Made by a program: the position numbers and the translations under genes
From: Nostoc sp. WHI
GTDB lineage: Bacteria > Cyanobacteriota > Cyanobacteriia > Cyanobacteriales > Nostocaceae
NCBI RefSeq assembly: GCF_015714725.1
Contig: NZ_WBKM01000038.1
Span: forward strand, 1 to 60,324
Reading direction: 5' to 3'
Length of the DNA stretch: 60,324 nucleotides
Notes under the pieces: model-generated
The model's input: only the letters and a program-made list of their open reading frames with translations
Database searches by the model: none
Told to the model about the DNA's origin: nothing
Shown: piece after piece, positions 46,636 to 55,300 of the stretch
Numbering within the stretch: the first letter of the stretch is position 1
Layout: each line of letters opens with the position of its first letter

Positions 46636-47886
46636 ATGCGTCAATATTACATCAGTTTTATATCGACTAGCTTGCTAACAACGAATTTCATGTTTTCTCC
46701 GATGGCATTAGCAGATGTTAAACCTAAAGTACTACCTTTAACTCAGATTCAAACCCAAAGTGAATCTGTGTCTCCTAAAGTAGCTTTAGAAAGATTATTT
46801 ACTAGCAAAGAAATACAGAATGAATGGTTTGCACCAGATTTTTTAGCTCAAGTTCCTATCGCACAGGTGCGGCAAATCATTGACGAATTGAAAAGTCAAC
46901 TAGGAACTTATCAAGGTGTACAAAAGAATGCACAAGATTACTTAGTTATTTTTAATCAAGCTTCAGTGCCAACTAAAATAGTTCTAAATAGCAAAAAACA
47001 GATTTCAGGGTTGCTATTTGAGTCACCGCAAACTCAATTTATTAGTTTACAAGAAGCGACTACTAAATTTAAAGCATTACCTGGTAAAGTCAGCTTTCTA
47101 GTTCAGGAAGGCAAAAGAATACAAGCTGCATTAAATACCAAAACACCCCTAGCAGTTGGTTCAGCCTTCAAACTAGCCGTACTTAAAGCACTGAAATCAG
47201 AAATTGCCTCTGGTAAGCGAACATGGAAAGATGTAGTACAACTGCAACTCAGTTGGAAAAGTTTACCATCTGGAATATTACAAACATGGCCAGATAAATC
47301 ATACTTGACAGTGCAAACACTCGCAGCTTTAATGATTTCTTTAAGCGACAATACAGCAACAGATACATTAATTAACCTGATAGGACGGCAACCTATTGAG
47401 TTAGTATCACCCCATAATCGTCCTTTCTTAACTACGCGTGAATTGTTTATTTTGAAAAGTTCTCGAAATGAAAAATTTCTAAAGCGTTATCGCACAAGTA
47501 ACGAAGCTCAACGTCGGGCAATCTTGAAAGAACTCTTTAAAAAACCGCTTCCTGATGTGAATGAATTTGAGGGAGCTAATCCAGTCGCCCTTGATGTCGA
47601 ATGGTTTTTTACAGCTGAGGAACTTTGTGGATTAATAGAACAGGTTGCTGATTTGCCTCTGATGACTATTAATCCTGGTGTAGCCAACCCTAAAGATTGG
47701 CAACGAGTAGCATTTAAAGGTGGATCTGAGCCTGGTGTTCTCAATATGACAAGTTGGTTGCAAGGAAAGAATGGCAGAAGTTACTGTGTGGTTGCTACTT
47801 GGAATAATAGTAATGCATCTCTAGAAGAGTCAAAATTTCTGGCATTGTACAATGGGGTGCTTGCTAAACTTGCAACTAATAAATGA
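46636..47886 (+). CDS. Secreted class A beta-lactamase-fold serine hydrolase
   Basis: The 416-residue protein begins with a Sec-type signal peptide (cleavage likely after MALA, ~residue 26). After an N-terminal ~140-residue domain (related to the Cpe/LppW-like lead domain seen in such proteins) comes the penicillin-recognising fold: GSAFKLAVL supplies the SxxK catalytic Ser and Lys (~175), SLSDNTATD the SDN motif (~237) and FKGGSEPG the KGG triad (~355). All three motifs are intact. True beta-lactamase, transpeptidase-like or esterase activity cannot be told apart. The Glu of the omega-loop is not certain. It is transcribed alone and ends in a palindromic terminator region. Confidence 0.85.
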   Translation: MRQYYISFISTSLLTTNFMFSPMALADVKPKVLPLTQIQTQSESVSPKVALERLFTSKEIQNEWFAPDFLAQVPIAQVRQIIDELKSQLGTYQGVQKNAQDYLVIFNQASVPTKIVLNSKKQISGLLFESPQTQFISLQEATTKFKALPGKVSFLVQEGKRIQAALNTKTPLAVGSAFKLAVLKALKSEIASGKRTWKDVVQLQLSWKSLPSGILQTWPDKSYLTVQTLAALMISLSDNTATDTLINLIGRQPIELVSPHNRPFLTTRELFILKSSRNEKFLKRYRTSNEAQRRAILKELFKKPLPDVNEFEGANPVALDVEWFFTAEELCGLIEQVADLPLMTINPGVANPKDWQRVAFKGGSEPGVLNMTSWLQGKNGRSYCVVATWNNSNASLEESKFLALYNGVLAKLATNK

Positions 47887-47935
47887 ATTTGTCCTTTGTC
47901 ATTTGTTTAGATTTGCCAATGCCTTATGCTCAATC

Positions 47936-48027
47936 AGGACTTACGCAAACAATAGCCAAAACCCTGATTTTTAGGTAGGGGCAATTCATGAATTGCCCCG
48001 TACAGCGTGTGGTTTTGGGTAAGTCCT
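47936..48027. terminator. Nested palindrome between convergent genes
   Basis: A perfect 22-bp palindrome (GGGGCAATTC then ATGAATTGCCCC, 47978-47999) is enclosed by outer arms AGGACTTAC and GTAAGTCCT and by CAAAACC/GGTTTTG. It is a dispersed Nostoc-type element, placed between two convergent genes and suited to terminate both. Confidence 0.65.
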
Positions 48028-48075
48028 ATCAATGACTGTTATCCTGATTTTTTAACTATTCTGACTCCTGAATTC

Positions 48076-51000
48076 TTACATTTTCCCATTGTTCAGTCCT
48101 TTGGAATTGTAATTTTTTATCTGGTATTTTTCGAGCAATTCCTTAACTTGAGCAGCTATCAGAGGGTGGGAATCGTTTTGTAACTGGGGGAGAATTTGAA
48201 GAAGGACACGATGTGAAACCATATTCAAGTATGCGATCGCAGCTTCCCTAACAAAGCCAGTTGGATGACGCAAACTCACCAAAATCTCAGAACTTGTGAG
48301 CTTGATGCGAGTAACTTGAGCAAAATGAAAACAGCAAGCTAAACACCAATCAGAAAGCAAATTACCCAATAGCAGCAATCTGTGGAGGCGATCGCTAACT
48401 AACATATTCTCATATTCTACGATCTTGGCTTCTACAAGATGTTGCAATTTTTCTGGCTGTGGTCGATTATCTAAAATATTCAGCAGTAAAGACTTTGAAG
48501 ACAAAGTTATGGTATGCTCTAAGATTTCTAACCCCCGCGCTAAGTTTACCACCGAGAGCGATCGCAGATTGAATGCTGCTGCTTGCATCTTTTCTGGCGA
48601 GTAAAGCAGTTTCAGTAGCAGTAGCAGCCGCTCTTTGACATCTAATTCTAATTCTAAAAGGGCGCGTTGCAGTAACTCAGAGACAATCACAACCCTCTCA
48701 CTGGATTGATGATTTTCTTTTTGATCTAGTGTTTTGAAGTCAATGTATGCAGCGTAAATCTCGCCTAAAAACTTTAATTCCTGCTCAATTAAATTTTCTA
48801 CCCGACTTTCATAAAACCGATCTACTAAACCTGTAATTCCTGCTTGTTTATGTATTTTTAGTAAGCTGCGAAGAATATGATCCCTAGTAGTACCCCAAGA
48901 TGTTTCCAAGTTTTCCCATAAAGTCTCCAATGCTTCCTGAGTACCAATTTGAGCAATAGTCCGCCAAGCGTACATCCGCACTACTTCTGGTTTATAAATA
49001 TTGGTAGCCATCTGCAACAGCATCTCTACAGCTTCATTCTCTAGTCTTACTAAAGCTGATATTGCTGTACTACGGGTTGATTTATAGTAAAGTGCTGCAA
49101 TCAGTGCCGAATAGTACTCCTCTAAATGAGTTGCTGCGATCATTTCTAATACTGCACAGCGCACCCGTAAAGATTCATCCTGCAATAAATTCGGGATATG
49201 AATCCGCAACGCCTGCAAATAAACTGCTTCTCTAAGCGCTCTAACTGCATTCACCCGTTCTCGTTCTTGCTTATGAGTCAGCATCCGGCGCATGGTTTGG
49301 GTAGCTGCTACCTTTTGCATGGGCGTTCCCTGGCGTAAGACTAAAGCGGCGGCGGTGGCGCGGATGAGTGAGTTTTGGCGGGGGTTAAGGTATTCTTCTA
49401 GGAGGCTTAAATTGGGATTGGGTTCAGCCAGCCAAACGTAGCGCAACGCTAGGGCAAAAACTTCGGGGTTAGTTTCTTTCTTTTGTTCTAACAAAGGACG
49501 GATGGCGGGTAGATAAGCGGGATTTACACCTGCCATTAGCATTACCTCTAAACTTTGGCGCTGCAAATCTGGGGTTAACTTGATTAGTAGAGGTGCTAAA
49601 ACTTCCGCAGCTCCAAGGGAATCCATTTGGGCTAAAAGTTCAATGCAAGAACGTTTATCAGCCTCGCTGCCTTTTTCTGCTAAAGCTTTGACTACCCCCT
49701 GCTTAAAGAATCGCAAACCCACATTGGTTGCACTCAACTGACCCCGTGCCACACTCAAGACTAACAGTTCAACATAGCGCGATCGCAATTCCCAAACTAC
49801 TGTTAAACATGTGCCAGCTATCAGCATTGTTTCTGCTACTAACACCCACTTTTGCAGTGGTACAGGTACAAACCGCCCACAAAACAATAGAGTTACAAAA
49901 ATTAGCGCTCCTGTCAAACCTGTAGCGATCGCTTCGGCAGTTCCGCCAGATAAAGTCTGCATCCGGCTACGAATTCCCTCTGGAATCGGTTGGTAGAGGA
50001 TGGGGCCGCTACTCATGACAAAGGTGTAGCGCAAAAGTTCATCAAAGAATTTGACAATTATCAAACCCCAGAAAAAGCTTTGGGATTGCATGGCTGGAAT
50101 TAAATGCAGCAATACCACCACACCTGGTAGGGAAAAGCCTACGGTGATTGGTAAAAGCGTGGCTGTAAAAAATACCCCCATCCGTTCGATGAGTCGGCTG
50201 GAAATAAACCACTGTAACAACAACTCACACAGTCCCAACATCCCACCAAAAAGACCTAAGAAGCTAGCGAGTTCTCGGTCGCTTAAATTAGAATTGAGTT
50301 CGCGCAAATACTGAAAATCTATTAACAACCCAATCACTTGCAACAGACCCACAAAGGCGAACAACGAAAAGACATACCGTTTTAATGGACTTTTAATAAA
50401 ACGCTGCCGTGAGGCTTGTTCTTCAGTAATTAGTTTTTGTGGAGTTTCGGGAAAAGCGGCTCGATAGTGATGAGTTAAATAGAATAAAATCCCCGATCCT
50501 AATAAAATCATTACACAGGCGATGAGTATAATCTTATTCAGCGTGGTGTATTGCACTAGCCAAGGCAAACTAAAACCACTGATCACATCTGCTACCAAAA
50601 GCCCACTACTCACCAGTGGGTAAGTCCGCTTAATCTCCCGAATATTAAATATTTGGTTGGCGACGATGGAGGTGTTGAGGTCATTGACCACATAAAGGGC
50701 ATCTACCCACAGCCGCAGCAGAAATACCGAAATCACTGCCAGGTAGGAAAAATGCGATCCCCAACGTAATAAAACTAATAAGACTAATGGCATCACCATG
50801 CAAGGTGCGATCGCTACAATCACCCGGCGTAAGGGAAAAATCTTTTGCAGCCAAGAGTATAAAAAAACCAATCCTGCACTCATCACAGCACTGGCAATAT
50901 ACATCCACGGTAGTAGGTTAGTCCCATATTCATCCAAAAACAGCGCCACCGTACTGTCCTCTGCCCACCGCAATCCTACAGATACAGTTGTGTAAAAAAC

Positions 51001-51108
51001 AAACATTATCTGAGTTCGCTCGCTCTCCTCTGGTCGGAGATTCACCCACTGTAGTAGTCGTGGTAAAGCAACTTTATTTGCAGCCAACCAGTGATTTTTG
51101 AGTTCCAT
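48076..51108 (-). CDS. MFS/nucleotide-translocase-like transporter fused to HEAT repeats
   Basis: The 1010-residue protein has an N-terminal membrane domain (~25-445) with about 12 hydrophobic spans, for example LPWMYIASAVMSAGLVFLYS and VIVAIAPCMVMPLVLLVLLR. It resembles the ATP/ADP-translocase-like branch of the MFS superfamily. Residues ~470-1000 are soluble alpha-solenoid HEAT repeats (VRALREAVYLQALRIHIPNL, RCAVLEMIAATHLEEYYSAL, VRMYAWRTIAQIGTQEALET). The solenoid probably faces the cytoplasm. Fusions of this sort are known in cyanobacteria, but the substrate is not established. In this neighbourhood a nucleotide or phosphate-ester substrate would be an attractive guess only. Confidence 0.82.
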   Translation of the reverse strand: MELKNHWLAANKVALPRLLQWVNLRPEESERTQIMFVFYTTVSVGLRWAEDSTVALFLDEYGTNLLPWMYIASAVMSAGLVFLYSWLQKIFPLRRVIVAIAPCMVMPLVLLVLLRWGSHFSYLAVISVFLLRLWVDALYVVNDLNTSIVANQIFNIREIKRTYPLVSSGLLVADVISGFSLPWLVQYTTLNKIILIACVMILLGSGILFYLTHHYRAAFPETPQKLITEEQASRQRFIKSPLKRYVFSLFAFVGLLQVIGLLIDFQYLRELNSNLSDRELASFLGLFGGMLGLCELLLQWFISSRLIERMGVFFTATLLPITVGFSLPGVVVLLHLIPAMQSQSFFWGLIIVKFFDELLRYTFVMSSGPILYQPIPEGIRSRMQTLSGGTAEAIATGLTGALIFVTLLFCGRFVPVPLQKWVLVAETMLIAGTCLTVVWELRSRYVELLVLSVARGQLSATNVGLRFFKQGVVKALAEKGSEADKRSCIELLAQMDSLGAAEVLAPLLIKLTPDLQRQSLEVMLMAGVNPAYLPAIRPLLEQKKETNPEVFALALRYVWLAEPNPNLSLLEEYLNPRQNSLIRATAAALVLRQGTPMQKVAATQTMRRMLTHKQERERVNAVRALREAVYLQALRIHIPNLLQDESLRVRCAVLEMIAATHLEEYYSALIAALYYKSTRSTAISALVRLENEAVEMLLQMATNIYKPEVVRMYAWRTIAQIGTQEALETLWENLETSWGTTRDHILRSLLKIHKQAGITGLVDRFYESRVENLIEQELKFLGEIYAAYIDFKTLDQKENHQSSERVVIVSELLQRALLELELDVKERLLLLLKLLYSPEKMQAAAFNLRSLSVVNLARGLEILEHTITLSSKSLLLNILDNRPQPEKLQHLVEAKIVEYENMLVSDRLHRLLLLGNLLSDWCLACCFHFAQVTRIKLTSSEILVSLRHPTGFVREAAIAYLNMVSHRVLLQILPQLQNDSHPLIAAQVKELLEKYQIKNYNSKGLNNGKM

Positions 51109-51824
51109 GCAGTTTTAGTTTCTGGTAGTATCACCGAGACAAATTTTGTAATTGATTTCTCCCTCATCCCTTAGAAATAGCAAAAGTCCTGAGTAACTGA
51201 GTATTATGTTTCCCACTCAGCCTTCAGGACTATCGATTTTAGATAAATTTAAACCACCTTATACCATTTCACACAAACCCCGATATATCTGGATTTCTCC
51301 TAGAGGCATAAGAATGCTCATGCGTAGCTAAAACTTCTTTAAAACCCAATACGCTTGGGTTAAGGGCTACTGGTACAAAATTTTGGGTTTTTGAGACGCG
51401 ATAAATCGCCGTCTCTACAAATGTTTTGGTCTTATCTGAACTGTATTGCTTTAAAACCTCGTTTCTAGTTAAAAAGGTGGTCTTAAGTGTACATGGTCAA
51501 CTTCCTGTCAATTCGTAAGTCCTGAGTTTATCAATAATTACTCAAGTTACATAGTTGTAAATTTTTCGGACTATGTACTTAGTCATGGATAATTTTTTAT
51601 TTTCAGTACAAACACTAGACTTTACTGTGAGGTCTAGGTTTAAACTGGTTCGTTGAAGTCTGGTGGCGATTGTAACTCTATTGAAGTAGCGTTAACTGCC
51701 TCAAGTTAATATTCAAGACGCTATTGATGCGTTACCAACCAGACTACTTGAAATATTTTTCTTGCACTTTGAGCAGGAGTTAGCCAAGCTATCGAGGTAT
51801 TGTCCAAAAGCAAGCTATTTTCCA
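51109..51824. other. Repeat-bearing spacer upstream of the phosphatase region
   Basis: Contains CAGGACT-type inverted words around 51188-51234 and a GAGACGCGAT/ATCGCCGTCTC hairpin near 51393-51417, both dispersed motifs. No gene is supported. Confidence 0.45.
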
Positions 51825-51825
51825 C

Positions 51826-51860
51826 ACTAACCCACACTAACCTTTACGTTTTAATATACT
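51826..51860 (+). promoter_or_regulatory. Possible Pho-type promoter upstream of the phosphatase gene
   Basis: A direct repeat CACACTAACC occurs twice (51823-51832, 51833-51842); ACTAACCT ends at 51843. Exactly 11 nt later comes TATACT (51855-51860). This is the same -10 and spacing as the element at 46082-46117, but the octamers are weaker matches and repeat every 10 nt, not 11. Confidence 0.35.
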
Positions 51861-51920
51861 CAAAACAAAAAATGTAGTTTCTAGTTGAGATTATTTTGAA
51901 ACCATTAAGATTTTTTCCTA

Positions 51921-52241
51921 ATGCTATCACTCAAATGGTGTGAATGCTCTTGTACGGAAATCTTATTGATTGCAGCTTTAGGTTTAATCGTTAATATATT
52001 CAGCATTAAATTGCTTGATCCCCACACTCATAACGATTTAAATCTACAGGGAGTGTTTTTGCACGTAATTGCTGATCCTGTCAGTTGTTTGAGTGTAATT
52101 ATTGCTGCCTTATTAGTTCAGAGGCAATTGCAGTTTATTCATAAGCGATCGCACTTAATACATAAACAATTGCAGTTTATTCATGAGCGATCGTTTTTCC
52201 TATTAACGCATCCCTTTCACATAACTGACTACTCTTTTTGA
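51921..52241 (+). pseudogene. Truncated cation-diffusion-facilitator (DmeF-like) remnant
   Basis: The open frame encodes LIAALGLIVNIFSIKLLDPH, then HNDLNLQGVFLHVIADPVSC and a hydrophobic stretch, LSVIIAALLVQ. This pattern (GLxVN..., H-x-L-N-L-x-x-x-x-x-H-V-x-x-D) belongs to the middle of CDF metal transporters of the DmeF type. Both ends are missing. The reading then runs into a duplicated 42-bp unit and stops. It is therefore a remnant, now serving only as leader DNA of the large downstream gene. Confidence 0.6.
52125..52193 (+). repeat. Tandem duplication, 42-bp period
   Basis: CAATTGCAGTTTATTCATAA (52125 onward) and CAATTGCAGTTTATTCATGA (52167 onward) are copies of a 27-bp core, each ending in a GCGATCG HIP1-like site. 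They lie in the tail of the CDF remnant. Confidence 0.8.
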
Positions 52242-52310
52242 ACCATTACTTTTCTAATTGCTGTGGTTTCAAATTTTACCGATCAAAACAACTTCTAAGG
52301 ACTATTAACA

Positions 52311-55300
52311 ATGGCAAATAATGCAACCCTAGTTACCACAACTACCATTGCAGCTAGTGAGACGGATCTGTTTCCCCTCAATGGCAGTACCAGTAGTGCT
52401 AACATCAATCGCCTGGGCGGATTTGGTTCAGATTTATTCTACGATTATCGCCAAGACGTATACTATGCCCTAGTTGACCGTGGTCCTGGTGGTGGAGTGA
52501 TTAGCTACCAAACCAGAGTCGAGAAATTTTCCATTACCACTGACCCAACAACCGGAGCGATTACCAACTACCAACTATTAGGTACAATTCCCTTCACTGT
52601 TGCTGCCGAAACAACCCTTAATGGTGTAACTTATGATGAAACAACACCATTTAATGGGCTGAATGCGAAACTCCTCAATGGTAATGGTGGCGTACTTGGT
52701 TTAAGCCAAGACCCAGAAGGTTTTGTAGTTGGAAAAAACGGCAACTTCTTCGTTTCCGATGAATACGGCCCTTCAATTTACGAATTTAATCCTGCTGGGG
52801 TATTTGTTCGAGCCTTTACAGCCCCCAGTAACCTCATTGCTAAGGCAGATGGTATACCCTACTATGCAGCTAATGATAATCCTGCTACCACCCTTGGTCG
52901 CCAAAGCAACCGGGGTTATGAAGGCTTAACCATCAGTCCAGATGGGACAAAGCTGTATGCTATCCTGCAAGACCCCCTGCAAGAAGAGGGTTCTGGCGGG
53001 TCTAATCCAGGACGCAGTAGCCCCAATGTAAGAATTATTAGATATGACGTTGCTAATGGTTCAAGTGATGCTCAATACATTTACCAGTTAGAAGCCTTGA
53101 GCGATATCAACGCTCGCATTCCCGAAACAGCCAACGATTTCAGTGCCACATCTCAAGGACGCAACATTGGTCTAAGCTCCTTGGTAGCCATCAATAACAA
53201 CGAATTCCTAGTGATAGAGCGGGATAACCGGGGTGTAGGTATAGACGACCCAACAGGCACTAAACCCATTGGTAGTAAACGTGTTTTTAAGATTGACCTC
53301 ACCCTAGCAACAGATGTTACTAATACTAATTTAGCTGGGACTAACTCTCTAGGCAATGCGACACCAGTAAGTAAAACCCTCTTGCTGGATATTGCTGAAG
53401 CTATCCAAGGTGCAGGGCAGATAGTTCCAGAAAAATTTGAAGGATTAACAATTGGGCCTCGGCTGTCTGACGGTACGTTTGCGCTGATTCTTGCTACTGA
53501 TAACGATTTCAGCGTCACCCAAAACGGTAGCAATACACAGTTTGACGTTTATAGCAATGGTGTTAGTACTGCTCAGGTAGCCATTGATAGCGCTGCTCCT
53601 ACAGCACCCGCAGGAGAGCCAGCCTACACCCTTCTTCCCAGTTATTTGTATTCCTTCAAAACTCAAGCAAATGCCTTAAATCCCACTCCTCTATTTGACT
53701 TTAGTAGCGCCAACTACAGCGTTATCGAAGGCAATAGCCCTGGCTTTACCACCAATGCCACTGTGAGAGTGACTCGTACAGGCAGCATCACTGGTACAGA
53801 CACAGTGCAACTGCAATTGAGTGATGGTAGTGTTGTTGCTCCCACCCAAGATACAACCAAAGGGCCGAGCAGTTCTGCAACCCCTTATATAATCCCCGCA
53901 ACATCGGGATCGGGTGTGAATTTGACCTCGATCTTGAGCGTGGGCGACAGCATAGGTGGTTATAAGATGGTCGGGATTCCCGATGGTTTGGGATTCTTCG
54001 ATAACGGTGATGGTACATTCACCTTGCTAATGAACCATGAACTTGGTGCTACGGCTGGTGCTGTCCGCGCTCACGGATCTATAGGTGCGTTTGTCTCCAA
54101 GTTGGTGATCAACAAATCTGATTTATCAGTTGTAAGTGGCAGTGACCTGATTCAGACTGTGAACCTCTGGAATGGCTCTGGCTTCACCCAAGGCACCACA
54201 GCATTCAATCGTTTCTGCTCTGCCGATCTCCCCTCTGTTTCTGCTTTCTACAACGATGCCACTGGGCTGGGTACTGATGTACGCATCTTTTTAAATGGGG
54301 AAGAATCTGGGCCTGAAAGTCGTGCATTTGGTCACATCGCTACAGGAATAAATGCTGGCACTACTTATGAGTTGCCCTACCTGGGTAAGTTTAGTTGGGA
54401 AAATGCCGTAGCCAGCCCCACTGCTAGTGACAAAACTGTGGTTGCTGGACTGGATGACTCTACTGGCGGGCAAGTGTACTTCTACGTTGGGAATAAAACC
54501 AACAGTGGTACAGAAATCGAGAAGGCTGGGTTGAACAACGGCAAACTGTATGGTGTCGCTGTTGCTGGATTTACATCTGAGACTAACGCAACCAGTTTGA
54601 CTTCTGGAACCCGCTTTACGATGGCAGATTTGGGCAACGTCCAAAATACAACCGGGGCAAACCTCGAAACCCAGAGTCTTGCTGCTGGTGTCACAGCTTT
54701 CCTCCGCCCTGAAGATGGTGCTTGGGACCCCTCAAACCTCAAGGATTTCTACTTCGCTACCACCAACGGTTTCAATAATCCCAGCCGCCTCTGGAGACTC
54801 CGCTTCGATGACGCGACTAACCCTGAGTCGGGCGGTACTATTGAAGCGGTTCTTGATGGGACTGAAGGGCAGCAGATGTTTGACAACCTGACCATTGATC
54901 GATATGGTCACATCCTACTTCAAGAAGACGTGGGAAACAATGCTCACAACGGCAAAATTTGGCAGTACGACATTGCCACTGACACATTGAAAGTGCTGGC
55001 TAAACACGATCCTGCCCGCTTTGGTGATATCGGGGTTGCTGCAACTCTACCGTTCAGCCAGGATGAGGAATCATCTGGGATTATTGATGCTCAAGATATC
55101 CTGGGACCAGGTTGGTTCTTGCTTGACACCCAAGCCCACTACAACATTCCAGGGGAACTGGTACAAGGTGGGCAATTGCAAGCACTGTTCAATCCAGATA
55201 CCTACAACGCTTACCAAGCAGACTACAACAGCACCCCAATTACCGTTACCTTCAATCCTGGTGAAACTTTCAAAGATGTGCTGATTCCGGTTGCACGGGA

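Noticed and set aside
46447..46644. 65-residue minus-strand frame starting at TTG
   Set aside because: Looks somewhat protein-like, but it starts at a TTG, overlaps the divergent gene start and matches nothing I know.
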